A stretch of 62,156 nucleotides of DNA from Nitrosomonas nitrosa (GCF_003051105.1 NZ_QAOO01000018.1:1-62156), one strand, 5' to 3'; shown: positions 38,150-47,963, numbered from the stretch's first letter. The notes: generated by a model from the sequence alone, not told the origin. A program made the numbers and translations.

Positions 38150-39694
38150 ATGGCCAGTAAATATATTGCACTGCCCAAGGGCGTGTCTGAGACAGTTTTC
38201 GATACGGCCATTAGCCGTTTCCGAGAGATACTTGGCGACACCGCCGTCCTTACCAACGCAGAGCAGCTCGCACCTTATATCAAGACCATGATGCCCGTTC
38301 CCGATGCCGATCATGCGCCTTCAGCCGCACTGCTTGCGACGACGGTCGAACAGATCCAGAAAATCGTTGCCATCTGTAATCAATACAAGGTGCCGATCTG
38401 GACGATTTCAACAGGCAAAAACTTTGGTTATGGTTCTGCAGCACCCGTAGAACGCGGTCAAGTCGTGCTCGACCTCAAGCGCATGAACCGCATTCTTGAA
38501 GTCGATAAAGATTTGGCCTACGCTTTGGTTGAGCCTGGCGTGACCTACCAGCAGCTATACGATTATATCGATGAACATCAGTTAGGCTTATGGTTATCCG
38601 TGCCTGCACCCTCCGCGATCGCCGGACCGGTTGGCAATACACTGGATCGCGGGGTGGGTTACACGCCCTATGGCGAACACTTCTTGTTCGCCTGTGGTAT
38701 GGAAGTCGTGTTGGCCAATGGTGAGGTATTGCGCACCGGCATGGGCTCGATGCCCAATTCCAATACTTGGCAAGTCTTCAAATGGGGGTATGGTCCCTAT
38801 CTGGATGGGATTTTCACACAATCCAACTACGGTATTGTCACCAAATTCGGTTTCTGGCTCATGCCGGCTCCACCGGCATATAAACCCTTCGTCATTCAAT
38901 ACGAGCATGAAGAGGATATCGTGGAGATCGTCGAAACGATCCGCCCCCTGCGCATCAGTGGCGTCATTCCCAACGCAATCGTGATTGCACACGCACTGTA
39001 TGAAGCACCCGTGAAAGCCCGACGCAGCGATTATGTGTCAGGGCCAGGTGCAATTCCGGATGAAGCCGTCCGTAAAATCAGCAAAGATCATAAACTGGGT
39101 ATCTGGAATGTCTATGCCGCGCTCTATGGAACGCAGGAGCAAATCGATGTGAACTGGCAGATTGTTACGCAGGCCTTTAAGCAATCAGGCAAAGCCAAGA
39201 TCCTGACCGAACAAGAAATGGGTGATGATCCAGCCTTTAACTACCGTGCCAAACTGATGCGTGGAGATATGACGCTGACGGAATTTTCCTTATACAACTG
39301 GCGCGGGGGCGGGGGCTCTATGTGGTTTGCGCCTGTTTCCCAAGCACGTGGCAGCGAAACACTCAAGCAGATGGCACTGACCAAGCAGATTCTTGCAAAA
39401 TACGGGTTGGATTACTCGGGTGAATTCATCGTGGGTATGCGTGACATGCACCACATTGTCGATGTGCTATACGATAAGACCGATCCTGCGCAGACCCAAG
39501 CAGCATACCAGTGCTTTGATGAGTTGCTTACCGTATTCTCGGCGCAAGGCTATGGTACCTACCGCGTCAATACCGCTTTTATGGACAAAGTGGCGGAAAC
39601 CTACGGGCCGGTACAGCGCAAAATTCATAAAACACTCAAAGATGCACTGGATCCGAACGGCATACTCGCACCGGGAAAATCGGGAATTCGATAG
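38150..39694 (+). CDS. 4-cresol dehydrogenase-type flavoprotein (VAO family)
   Basis: 514 aa VAO/PCMH-type oxidoreductase; these hydroxylate or oxidise para-alkylphenols using water and pass electrons to a cytochrome c. FAD-binding half: STGKNFGYGSAAPVERGQVV, LEVDKDLAYALVEPGVTYQQ, GNTLDRGVGYTPYGEHF; substrate half: LYNWRGGGGSMWFAPVSQARG and VGMRDMHHIVDVLYD; end LDPNGILAPGKSGI. Tyr382 just before WRGGGG falls where I expect the FAD-linking tyrosine (Tyr384 in P. putida PchF), by counting from the C-terminus. No signal peptide. Could instead be a eugenol hydroxylase or related enzyme; the substrate is unproven. Confidence 0.85.
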   Translation: MASKYIALPKGVSETVFDTAISRFREILGDTAVLTNAEQLAPYIKTMMPVPDADHAPSAALLATTVEQIQKIVAICNQYKVPIWTISTGKNFGYGSAAPVERGQVVLDLKRMNRILEVDKDLAYALVEPGVTYQQLYDYIDEHQLGLWLSVPAPSAIAGPVGNTLDRGVGYTPYGEHFLFACGMEVVLANGEVLRTGMGSMPNSNTWQVFKWGYGPYLDGIFTQSNYGIVTKFGFWLMPAPPAYKPFVIQYEHEEDIVEIVETIRPLRISGVIPNAIVIAHALYEAPVKARRSDYVSGPGAIPDEAVRKISKDHKLGIWNVYAALYGTQEQIDVNWQIVTQAFKQSGKAKILTEQEMGDDPAFNYRAKLMRGDMTLTEFSLYNWRGGGGSMWFAPVSQARGSETLKQMALTKQILAKYGLDYSGEFIVGMRDMHHIVDVLYDKTDPAQTQAAYQCFDELLTVFSAQGYGTYRVNTAFMDKVAETYGPVQRKIHKTLKDALDPNGILAPGKSGIR

Positions 39695-39795
39695 TATCTG
39701 CCACGCCCATTGCCGATAACATCGATTCGAATACCTGCAAGTAGCAGCGCTATTGCTGACAAGGAAACAATAACCACCTTCAATCAGGAGGGCAG

Positions 39796-40920
39796 ATGAG
39801 AAAAATCCAAGCCGCGGTTGTCCGTCAAAAAGGCGGACCTTTTCAGATCGAGGAGCTATTGCAGGATGAACCCCACTCAAATGAAGTGCGTGTTCGCATC
39901 ATCGCCGTGGGCATGTGTCATACCGATATGGTCGCACGCGATCAGCTTTATGACGTGCCGCTCCCAGTAGTACTTGGGCACGAAGGCTCAGGTATCGTTG
40001 AACAAGTGGGCAGTAGTGTAAACAAAGTAGTAGTGGGCGATCACGTCGTTCTGACCTATATGTGGTGCGGACACTGCAAACCCTGCCTCCGTGGTGATTC
40101 AACCTATTGCTCCCACTTTTACGCGCTCAATTTTGGAGGTGCACGCGAAGATGGCAGTACGTCTACTTTTGAATCAAATTCCGCGCAAACCTCGGTACAC
40201 GATCATTTTTTTGGCCAATCATCCTTCGCTACATTTGCTCTGGCACATGAACGTAACGTCATCAAGGTATCGAGAGACGCACCTCTTGAATTATTGGGTC
40301 CACTTGGCTGCGGTATTCAAACGGGCGCAGGCGCGGTCATGAATGCATTAAAAGTCAACCCTGGCAGCAGTTTCGTAGCATTTGGCGGCGGCGCAGTTGG
40401 GCTAAGCGCCATCATGGCCGCGCGTGTGGCAGGTGCGACAACCATCATCGCTGCCGATGTGGTCCCTTCTCGTCTGGCGCTGGCGATGGAACTCGGTGCA
40501 ACCCACACGATAAATAGCCGTGAAGCCGATCCCGTCGAAGCCGTTCATGCCATAACTGCCGGTGGCGCTGATTTCGCGCTGGAATCAAGCGGACGGCCTG
40601 CCGTTTTGCGTCAAGCGATCGATGCACTCGCGATACGCGGTACATGCGGAATCGTCGGCGCGCCCGCATTAGGCACTGAAGCGAACTTCGATGTGAATGG
40701 CGTGATGACGACGGGAAAGCGCATCATTGGAATTATCGAGGGTGACAGCCAGCCCGATCTTTTTATTCCTGCCCTCGTCGAACTTTATAAACAAGGGAGA
40801 TTTCCATTCGATAAACTGGTGAAATTTTACTCACTCGACCAAATCAACCAGGCGGCTGAAGACAGCGAGAAAGGCGTGACGATCAAGCCCATTATTCGAT
40901 TGCATTCACTCCCCATGTGA
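39796..40920 (+). CDS. Zinc-dependent aryl-alcohol dehydrogenase
   Basis: 374 aa medium-chain NAD(P)-dependent alcohol dehydrogenase, similar in layout to benzyl-alcohol dehydrogenase XylB. Catalytic zinc region GMCHTDMVARD and GHEGSGIVEQVG, structural zinc cysteines in CGHCKPCLRGDSTYC, and the Rossmann turn AFGGGAVGLSAIMAARVAG. AGGAGGG ribosome site. In this cluster it would oxidise the hydroxybenzyl alcohol to the aldehyde. Confidence 0.88.
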   Translation: MRKIQAAVVRQKGGPFQIEELLQDEPHSNEVRVRIIAVGMCHTDMVARDQLYDVPLPVVLGHEGSGIVEQVGSSVNKVVVGDHVVLTYMWCGHCKPCLRGDSTYCSHFYALNFGGAREDGSTSTFESNSAQTSVHDHFFGQSSFATFALAHERNVIKVSRDAPLELLGPLGCGIQTGAGAVMNALKVNPGSSFVAFGGGAVGLSAIMAARVAGATTIIAADVVPSRLALAMELGATHTINSREADPVEAVHAITAGGADFALESSGRPAVLRQAIDALAIRGTCGIVGAPALGTEANFDVNGVMTTGKRIIGIIEGDSQPDLFIPALVELYKQGRFPFDKLVKFYSLDQINQAAEDSEKGVTIKPIIRLHSLPM

Positions 40921-40981
40921 AATTTCATTTCGCTGATCGCGGCTTCTGCCTCCGAATTTGCCCACAGGGAGAAAACAGACT

Positions 40982-42484
40982 ATGACAATAAATGAACAAT
41001 CCCATTTACCCTATACAAATTTCGATCAACTCCCTATCAACGGACAATGGCGGCATGGGAAGGGCGCGAAAGTTCTTCGCGACTTGAACCCCTATGATGG
41101 CAGCACGCTGGTCGAAATACCTCACGCCAATCGCGACGATCTGGATGAAGCTTACCGTGGCGCTCAACAGGCACAACTTTCCTGGGCATCGTTATTGCCA
41201 GGCGAGCGGGCAGCCGTCATGCGGCGGGCCGCACACATCATGGAAGTTCGGCGGGAAGAGATTGTCGCCTGGCTGATCCATGAATCGGGCGGCACACGCA
41301 TCAAAGCCAACTTGGAATGGAAGGCAGTGCATGGCGTGCTGCTGGAAGCGGCCACATTGCCTTATTTGGTAGAAGGGCGGATTCTGCCTGCCGATATTCC
41401 CGGTAAGGAAAGCCGCATGTACCGCAAACCAGTCGGTGTTGTCGGCGTCATCAGCCCCTGGAATTGGCCCTTACAACTGACCGTCCGGTCGGCTGCCCCC
41501 GCGCTCGCTGTCGGTAACGCTGTAGTCGTCAAACCTGCCAGCGACACGCCGATCACGGGCGGGTTGCTGCTCGCAAAAATTTTCGAAGAAGCGGGACTCC
41601 CTCCCGGTGTATTCAGCGTGATAGTCGGTGCAGGGAGTGAAATTGGCGATGCCTTTGTCACCCACCCTGCTCCACGCGTCATTTCGTTCACGGGCTCAAC
41701 GCCCGTTGGGCGGAATATTGCCAAACTGTCAGCAGAAAGTTCAGTGTTGAAGCGACTCGAACTGGAGCTAGGTGGCAATGGCCCTTTTGTCGTTCTGCAA
41801 GACGCCGAACTGGAACAAGCCGTGGAAGCCGCCGTGTTCGGTAAATTTCTCCATCAAGGGCAGACCTGCATGAGTATCAACCGCTTTATTGTCGATGAAC
41901 GCGTCCACGATGAATTTCTGGAGCGCTTGGCTAATCGGGTACGACAATTGAAAGTGGGTGATCCAGCTGCCCCTGATACCTTGATCGGTCCCGTTATCAA
42001 TGAATCTCAGCTCAATGGACTGCGTAGCAAAATCCAGGATGCCATCTCAGCAGGCGCATGCCAGGTCGTCGGTGGCGATGCGCAAGGTCTTGTTCTTCCG
42101 CCGCATCTATTCTCTCAAGTCACCAACCAGATGGCATTGGCACAAACGGAATCTTTTGGTCCGATCGCGCCGATCATACGCGCGCGGAATGAGGAAGAGG
42201 CATTGAACATCGCTAACGATACTGAATTAGGGCTGGCCGCCGCTGTATTTACACGGGATGCCGAACGCGGGCTCCGCTTTGCGCAGCGACTCGAAACGGG
42301 CATGGCTCACGTCAATGATCAGCCGGTCAATGATCTGCCCTACAACCCTTTCGGTGGTGAGAAAAATTCAGGAGTTGGCCGTTTCAATGGTGTTTGGGCC
42401 ATTGCTGCATTCACGACCGATCAATGGATAACCGTTCAACATACCCCACGCCACTACCCTTTTAATGCGACGATGCTTACCTGA
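40982..42484 (+). CDS. Aldehyde dehydrogenase (benzaldehyde type)
   Basis: 500 aa NAD(P)-dependent ALDH. Motifs: [54 protein letters not shown] with the general base, and catalytic Cys in [10 protein letters not shown]; late block [20 protein letters not shown] 40982 follows GGAG. Would oxidise an aromatic aldehyde such as 4-hydroxybenzaldehyde to the acid. In Pseudomonas the corresponding gene (pchA) is at the opposite end of the operon. Confidence 0.88.
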   Translation: MTINEQSHLPYTNFDQLPINGQWRHGKGAKVLRDLNPYDGSTLVEIPHANRDDLDEAYRGAQQAQLSWASLLPGERAAVMRRAAHIMEVRREEIVAWLIHESGGTRIKANLEWKAVHGVLLEAATLPYLVEGRILPADIPGKESRMYRKPVGVVGVISPWNWPLQLTVRSAAPALAVGNAVVVKPASDTPITGGLLLAKIFEEAGLPPGVFSVIVGAGSEIGDAFVTHPAPRVISFTGSTPVGRNIAKLSAESSVLKRLELELGGNGPFVVLQDAELEQAVEAAVFGKFLHQGQTCMSINRFIVDERVHDEFLERLANRVRQLKVGDPAAPDTLIGPVINESQLNGLRSKIQDAISAGACQVVGGDAQGLVLPPHLFSQVTNQMALAQTESFGPIAPIIRARNEEEALNIANDTELGLAAAVFTRDAERGLRFAQRLETGMAHVNDQPVNDLPYNPFGGEKNSGVGRFNGVWAIAAFTTDQWITVQHTPRHYPFNATMLT

Positions 42485-42597
42485 TAAAAGATAAAATGTG
42501 GATTATCCACTGAACGGAAACCACCATAAGAAACAATAGCGCCCGACTATTTCCTCCTTTCAGGATTTCATCATTACTCTCGTGAACAAGAAAAACA

Positions 42598-43164
42598 ATG
42601 AAGTTAAAACTCCAAATTATTATCTGCAGCACACGACCTGGACGGATTGGGCCGTATGTCGCTCAATGGTTCCATGGCATAGCATTACAGCATGGCCAGT
42701 TTGAAGTCTCGCTGATTGACCTCGCTACATTTAACCTTCCGGTATATGATGAGCCGGAACATCCTGTTCTGCAACGGTATCGGCATGAACACACTAAAAA
42801 CTGGGCTGCCAGTGTCAATGCAGCAGATGCTTATGTTTTCGTTACCCCCGAATACAACTTTGGCCCACCTCCATCGCTTTTGAATGCGCTCAACTATGTT
42901 TACAAAGAGTGGAATTATAAACCTGCCGGTATGGTCAGCTATGGTGGTGTTTCAGGTGGGCTCCGCTCTGCACTGGTCGAGAAATTGACCTTGACGACTT
43001 TAAAAATGATGCCTATGGTAGAAGCTGTGGCTATTCAGAACGTTTCTTCACACCTTGATGAAGACAAGCGGTTTAAGCCGAGTGAACATCATATCAACTC
43101 AGGCGCATCGCTACTCAATGAGCTTTATAAATGGGCGCAAGCACTTAAAACGATAAGATCGTAA
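42598..43164 (+). CDS. NADPH-dependent FMN reductase family protein
   Basis: 188 aa flavodoxin-like reductase: IICSTRPGRIGPYVAQWF near the start binds the FMN phosphate, FVTPEYNFGPPPSLLNALNY is the family's second signature, then SYGGVSGGLRSALVEKL. Cytoplasmic. Could reduce free flavin, a quinone or chromate. Same strand as the cluster, 113 bp after the aldehyde dehydrogenase. Confidence 0.88.
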   Translation: MKLKLQIIICSTRPGRIGPYVAQWFHGIALQHGQFEVSLIDLATFNLPVYDEPEHPVLQRYRHEHTKNWAASVNAADAYVFVTPEYNFGPPPSLLNALNYVYKEWNYKPAGMVSYGGVSGGLRSALVEKLTLTTLKMMPMVEAVAIQNVSSHLDEDKRFKPSEHHINSGASLLNELYKWAQALKTIRS

Positions 43165-43286
43165 TCACAACGCAATATCAGTAAACCGGCTTTGCGCTTG
43201 TATCGCTATAACAAGGCGCTTCGTAGCTGAGCTGCACCCCCATTATTGAATTAACAGAATAATTATTATATAAAGAGGCCATCACA

Positions 43287-43925
43287 GTGAATTTTCCCGA
43301 TTTTTATGATTTAGCACCCGTCATACGAACACGTGATCCATTCGCCGCTCTGCTCGGTGCAGCGCATGACGGTATATTGGAATACCGCTATCTTGATGCC
43401 GTACGGCTTGCTGGTCATTCATGCCCGACTGTTGCCGGCGCATTCCTCATTGGCCGCGCTGCATTGAATGCGCTCTATCCAGACGAACTCGCTGAACGCG
43501 GCGCGATTGCCGTTCATATGCCTGCCCCTGAACATGAAGGAACAACAGGGGTCATGGCACAGGTTTTAACCCTGTTGACAGGGGCAGCTGCCGCCAATGG
43601 CTTCCAGGGCATCCAAGGTCGCTTTAAGCGTATGGGTCTCTTAAGTTTTGCCGACCATCAGGAAGGGGAAGCCATCTGTTTTAAGCGTCTCGATACCGGC
43701 GCCTGCGTAGCCGTGGAACTTGATGTTTCCTGGGTGCCAGGTGATCCTGCACAAAGCGGACGGCTGATGGCAATTTTACAAAACCGCGCAGATGATGACA
43801 CGCGCGCTACTTTTGCCAATACCTGGCAGGCGCGTGTTCGTCGATTATTACTTGAATTCGCGGATGACCCGCGTGTCATACGCGTTACACCACTACAGCC
43901 ACCTGAAAATAAGAATGAAAACTGA
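43287..43925 (+). CDS. FmdE-like domain protein
   Basis: 212 aa. The segment RLAGHSCPTVAGAFLIGRAAL resembles the conserved GHxCPG(L) region of FmdE-domain proteins, which bind metal near formylmethanofuran dehydrogenase or molybdenum enzymes; the usual Gly is replaced by Thr here. Only one Cys is in this motif and no zinc-ribbon follows. GTG start. Last plus-strand gene of the cluster; role unknown. Confidence 0.6.
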   Translation: MNFPDFYDLAPVIRTRDPFAALLGAAHDGILEYRYLDAVRLAGHSCPTVAGAFLIGRAALNALYPDELAERGAIAVHMPAPEHEGTTGVMAQVLTLLTGAAAANGFQGIQGRFKRMGLLSFADHQEGEAICFKRLDTGACVAVELDVSWVPGDPAQSGRLMAILQNRADDDTRATFANTWQARVRRLLLEFADDPRVIRVTPLQPPENKNEN

Positions 43926-43993
43926 TACACCTTGATGGATTCACATCTCAAGTGATACTAATGAATAAAATCAGTAGCTTATTGATATTATAA

Positions 43994-45229
43994 TTAAGTA
44001 TTTTTTATCCATTTCTGTACCACCAGACTGCCGATCATATCCCCTTCGACATTGACCATGGTACGAAATGCATCCAGCAAACGGTCGATCGGCAGCAAAA
44101 TAGCGACCGCTTCTGCTGGCAAGCCCACCGCTTGCAATACCATCACCATGGTGACCATCCCGGCGCTGGGAATGCCCGGCGCTCCGATGGCAGCCAGCAT
44201 GGCGGTCAGGAAAACAATGAGTTGTTGCATGATATCCAGCTCGATTCCCACCAAGTTTGCAATGAACAGCGCGGCGATAGCTTCATAAAGCGCTGTTCCA
44301 TCCATATTCATGGTTGCGCCGAGGGGGATTACAAAACCCGCCACATCCGATTTGACGTGTAGATGCTGTTCCACGCACCGCATCGTGATCGGCATGGTTG
44401 CGGCACTTGAACTGGTCGCAAACGCTGTGATCAACGCTTCACGTCCGCCATTCCAGAACCGCAGCGGCGTCATCCCTGTCGTCAAATAAAGAATGAGTGG
44501 CAATAAGATCAAGCCATGCACCAGAGTCGTGCCAATCACAATGAGGATGAATTTGATCAACGTGGTCAACAGCGTCATGTCTTGCGCCACCACCAGTTGC
44601 AGTAACAACGCCATGATTCCGAATGGCGCAAGACGCATGATCCAACCGACCAGCATGAGGATCAGCTCGAGAAACTCTTTCATCAGCACAAGAATATTCT
44701 GATACCGCTCACCTCCTACTACCAAGGCAATGCCAAGCAATAACGCAAATACAACGATAGCAATGATATTACCTTGTGCAAGCGCCGCGAGCGGATTCAA
44801 AAACAATGAATGCAGGAAATGCGCGAAAAATTCCCGCAAGGTCATCTGCCTGACTTCAAAGCTTTGCATCGCATCTTTGAACATTGCAATTTCCAGCCCT
44901 TCACCAGGCCGGAACAAATTGGCGACGATCAGCGCCAAAAGAATGGCAAGCACCATCGTTCCCGCAAAGAAACTGATCGCGGTTGTCCAGACCCGGTTGA
45001 TTTGATGGTGGGCGCGCAAATTGGCTACGCCAACCACAATGGAGGTAAAAACCAATGGAACCAGCACCATTTTCAATAAATCGATGAATAACGTGCTCAT
45101 CAAGCCAGCGATATACAAGCTGTTTTGGGATAGCGATGATTCCTGATCCAGCGTAGCCAACCCCAGCCCGAGTAAAATTCCGATCAATGCGCCTAACAGT
45201 ATTTGTGTATTGAGCGATATTTTCAACAT
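43994..45229 (-). CDS. Dicarboxylate/amino acid:cation symporter (GltP/DctA family)
   Basis: 411 aa, DAACS family, eight membrane helices and two hairpins. Key blocks: SSSAATMPITM serine-rich hairpin, VIPLGATMNMDGTALYEAIAALF (NMDGT metal/substrate site), GAPGIPSAGMVTM second hairpin, LLPIDRLLDAFRTMVNVEGD. Takes up dicarboxylates or glutamate/aspartate with Na+ or H+. Useful for mixotrophic carbon uptake. Convergent with the FmdE-like gene. Confidence 0.93.
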   Translation of the reverse strand: MLKISLNTQILLGALIGILLGLGLATLDQESSLSQNSLYIAGLMSTLFIDLLKMVLVPLVFTSIVVGVANLRAHHQINRVWTTAISFFAGTMVLAILLALIVANLFRPGEGLEIAMFKDAMQSFEVRQMTLREFFAHFLHSLFLNPLAALAQGNIIAIVVFALLLGIALVVGGERYQNILVLMKEFLELILMLVGWIMRLAPFGIMALLLQLVVAQDMTLLTTLIKFILIVIGTTLVHGLILLPLILYLTTGMTPLRFWNGGREALITAFATSSSAATMPITMRCVEQHLHVKSDVAGFVIPLGATMNMDGTALYEAIAALFIANLVGIELDIMQQLIVFLTAMLAAIGAPGIPSAGMVTMVMVLQAVGLPAEAVAILLPIDRLLDAFRTMVNVEGDMIGSLVVQKWIKNT

Positions 45230-45285
45230 GAATCCCTCTGACCGATTACGGGTATAAACACCAGCAAATAAATTTCAGCCGTCAT

Positions 45286-45702
45286 TCAGTTTTCTACATT
45301 CACGATACGCGTTCCGGCAAGCCGATCATGCAAATACTGACGATCGCGATCAAACAATGCCCACATAATGCCAAACCCGAAAAAAGTAATGCCAATGACG
45401 GCAAGCAGGTAGCGTGTGATCGCCTGCCGGGTTGTCAATCGCTGACCGTTACTCGTCACGACGCGCATTTTCCAGGTCTGCATGGCCAAAGTCTGACCAC
45501 CGTGCGTCCAAAACCAGATGAAGTAAATGCCCGCCACAAACAGTAGGTAGAACTGAAAGAGTGGCCTAAAATAAACAGCGGTGGTATCACGAAATACAAG
45601 ATGAAAAATAAAACTGGCAATAAACCATATGGCAAGCAGCAGTAAAAAATCGTAAAACATGCTGAGTGTACGGCGCCAGAAACGGGGGGTCGAATTTGTC
45701 AT
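45286..45702 (-). CDS. RDD-family membrane protein
   Basis: 138 aa with about three to four hydrophobic segments. It keeps the family layout: an Arg/Asp-rich first helix (RRTLSMFYDFLLLLAIW), HGGQTLAMQTWKMRVV, then a late FDRDRQYLHDRLAGTRIV block. Function unknown, small transporter-like. Separated by 56 bp from the symporter on the same strand. Confidence 0.85.
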   Translation of the reverse strand: MTNSTPRFWRRTLSMFYDFLLLLAIWFIASFIFHLVFRDTTAVYFRPLFQFYLLFVAGIYFIWFWTHGGQTLAMQTWKMRVVTSNGQRLTTRQAITRYLLAVIGITFFGFGIMWALFDRDRQYLHDRLAGTRIVNVEN

Positions 45703-46043
45703 AAAGATTAACTAGCAGATTAACTAGCTCTTAAAACTGCGTGAGCTATTTTATAATGTACTGAATTGGTCGTGGCTGATTCCTGTCTTGCATGGCGCAT
45801 TGTATGACATTCTTGGCGAGCATTTCATCTTTTGCTCGAGAAATCAATCCATTCAACTTCTTTTTGTTGATATAACCACGCACAATGATTGATAATTATT
45901 ATCGTTTACGCTAATATAGCGTATCAATTTATTAGCCTCTGAAGAACAGCTAAGCCGCTCAGAAAATTTACGATTCCTGCTTTTCAGCTCCAATTGAAAC
46001 ACAATTTGACCAGACCATTTTTCGCTTGTAGGGCGTTGACTGC
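45703..46043. other. Intergenic region upstream of tonB
   Basis: 341 bp between the divergent RDD gene and tonB. Contains the Fur-box candidate at 45885-45903. Nothing else recognisable. Confidence 0.5.
45885..45903 (+). promoter_or_regulatory. Fur box candidate upstream of tonB-exbB-exbD
   Basis: The 19-mer ATGATTGATAATTATTATC matches the Fur consensus GATAATGATAATCATTATC at 14 of 19 positions by hand count, including the core GATAAT-ATTATC. It lies about 140 bp before the tonB ATG. Iron-repressed control of this energy-transducing operon is common. Confidence 0.65.
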
Positions 46044-46766
46044 ATGAAGCATACAAAACGCAATTCGACCGTTTCCGCGATCTCAATTATCAGCTTAATA
46101 TTTGTTCTCATGATCCATGCTGCCTTGATCTATGGCATGTGGCATCATCGTCTACCCTCAACCATGCCGCCAACGGTTACGCTTTCAGCAGAGTTGATCG
46201 TCCCTCCACAACCCAAGATTGAATCGCCCGAAGCCACCAAAGTTGATTTAAAAGCAGAGCATGTCCCTCCACCGCCCGAAAAACCCAAGGTAGTCAAAAA
46301 AGTACAGCCGCAACCCAAGCAGCGGCAAATAGTGGCCAACACGCCCGTTCAACTTGAAGAGGAATTTGTTGCGCCCACTCCTCCGGAACCTGTCACGGAA
46401 CCCGAACCAGCACCCGCAAAACAGGAGAAACAAACCGTTGCTGCGGCTCGCCCAGAGCAAATGCAAACAGGCCCTGTGACACTTTCGTCAGAATTATCGG
46501 TTTCGTGCCCAGAATTAAGTGCGCCCGAATATCCAGCACTCTCGCGTCGTTTGGGTGAAGAAGGAAAACTCATGTTGCAAGTCGAGTTGGATGAGTCTGG
46601 TCGTATTAGCAATACACGCATCATTAATAGCAGCGGCTATTCACGCCTTGATAACGCAGCCTTGGCAGCAGTAAAAACCTGGCGATGCCGACCTGCCGTC
46701 CGTGATGGTCAACCTGTCCGGGCTATCGCATTGCAACCTTTTAATTTTGTAATTCAAGGAAATTAA
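46044..46766 (+). CDS. tonB: TonB energy transducer
   Basis: Couples the inner-membrane proton motive force to outer-membrane receptors for iron chelates or vitamins. 240 aa: N-terminal membrane helix (SIISLIFVLMIHAALIYG), a long Pro/Lys/Glu linker (about 50-150) and the C-terminal TonB domain (YPALSRRLGEEGKLMLQVEL, SSGYSRLDNAALAAVKTWR, ALQPFNF). Followed after 4 bp by exbB. Confidence 0.94.
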   Translation: MKHTKRNSTVSAISIISLIFVLMIHAALIYGMWHHRLPSTMPPTVTLSAELIVPPQPKIESPEATKVDLKAEHVPPPPEKPKVVKKVQPQPKQRQIVANTPVQLEEEFVAPTPPEPVTEPEPAPAKQEKQTVAAARPEQMQTGPVTLSSELSVSCPELSAPEYPALSRRLGEEGKLMLQVELDESGRISNTRIINSSGYSRLDNAALAAVKTWRCRPAVRDGQPVRAIALQPFNFVIQGN

Positions 46767-46770
46767 TGTA

Positions 46771-47544
46771 ATGGAACAATCTCTTGGCTTTTCTCATTTT
46801 CTAGCACAGATAGACCATGTAGGCATGTGCGTGCTCGCTCTGCTACTTTCTCTGTCAGTTGCGAGTTGGTATCTGATCATCACTAAAAGCATCAGCAATT
46901 ATTTGGCCACTCGGAGAGCCAATACTTTTCTGAAACGATTCTGGGAAGTTGATTCACTGCAAGAGTTAAAAGCAGAAATGAAAAATGTTTCAGCCGATAA
47001 TAATGCTTTTGCGCAACTCGCAAAATTAGCCCTGGACGTTACCACTAACTCACAAAAACATGGCCTTGAGAAACTGGCGATGGCAGGAGGAGCTGGTGAT
47101 TTTTTGACACGCACTTTGCGTAATGGAATTGACCAAGAAGCTACCCGTATTGAAAATGGTCTCACTATCATTGCCTCAGCAGGGTCAGCTGCACCATATA
47201 TCGGGCTATTTGGCACTGTTTGGGGAATTTATCACGCACTCATTCAGATTGGACTTTCCGGTCAAGGTACGCTCGATAAAGTGGCTGGGCCCGTTGGCGA
47301 GGCTTTAATCATGACCGCACTGGGATTGGCCGTGGCCATTCCGGCTGTATTGGCCTATAACGCTTTTGTCAGAAGAAACCGATTATGGATGGCCAAGCTG
47401 GACGCCTTTGCGCATGATTTATTCACAATTGTGACTGTTGGCAGCAAAGTGGGTGACGATGTCAAAGTATCGTCAGCAGATAACCGAGAAACGTCATTTG
47501 CACCTGCTACATCAGCGGCACCTGCTCTCGAAGGGAGACAATAA
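46771..47544 (+). CDS. exbB: ExbB proton-channel subunit
   Basis: Forms the pentameric motor with ExbD. 257 aa, three hydrophobic helices (about 15-37, 125-150, 180-200). MotA/TolQ/ExbB block: NGLTIIASAGSAAPYIGLFGTVWGI and GPVGEALIMTALGLAVAIPAVLAYN. Its stop overlaps the exbD start. Confidence 0.94.
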   Translation: MEQSLGFSHFLAQIDHVGMCVLALLLSLSVASWYLIITKSISNYLATRRANTFLKRFWEVDSLQELKAEMKNVSADNNAFAQLAKLALDVTTNSQKHGLEKLAMAGGAGDFLTRTLRNGIDQEATRIENGLTIIASAGSAAPYIGLFGTVWGIYHALIQIGLSGQGTLDKVAGPVGEALIMTALGLAVAIPAVLAYNAFVRRNRLWMAKLDAFAHDLFTIVTVGSKVGDDVKVSSADNRETSFAPATSAAPALEGRQ

Positions 47545-47963
47545 TGGCATTTGGCAGCTCCGACCGTTATCAAGGGCAAACGACCATGTCTGAGATCAAT
47601 GTCGTCCCACTCGTGGATGTCATGCTCGTTTTATTGATTATTTTTATTATCACCGCGCCGCTCTTGACACATTCAGTCAAAATCGATCTCCCCAAAGCCT
47701 CCAGCAATCCGAATACGACCCAGCCCGAGCATATCGAGTTTGCCATACGTGATGATGGCAGTTATTTCTGGAATGGCGAGACCATTACGCTTGAGCAACT
47801 CGCACCAAGGTTCACGCAATCGGCAGAAAATGATCCAAAAATCGAACTTCATATTCGCGCCGACAAACTGACGCATTACGAGCATGTAGCCCGTATCATG
47901 AGCCTGGCCGCCAAATCTGGAATCACAAAAATCGGCTTTATCACCGATCCGACCCAAGAATGA
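47544..47963 (+). CDS. exbD: ExbD proton-channel subunit
   Basis: 139 aa with one N-terminal membrane helix carrying the proton-binding Asp (VPLVDVMLVLLIIFIITAP) and a periplasmic domain. Completes tonB-exbB-exbD; coupled to exbB by a TAATG overlap. Confidence 0.94.
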   Translation: MAFGSSDRYQGQTTMSEINVVPLVDVMLVLLIIFIITAPLLTHSVKIDLPKASSNPNTTQPEHIEFAIRDDGSYFWNGETITLEQLAPRFTQSAENDPKIELHIRADKLTHYEHVARIMSLAAKSGITKIGFITDPTQE

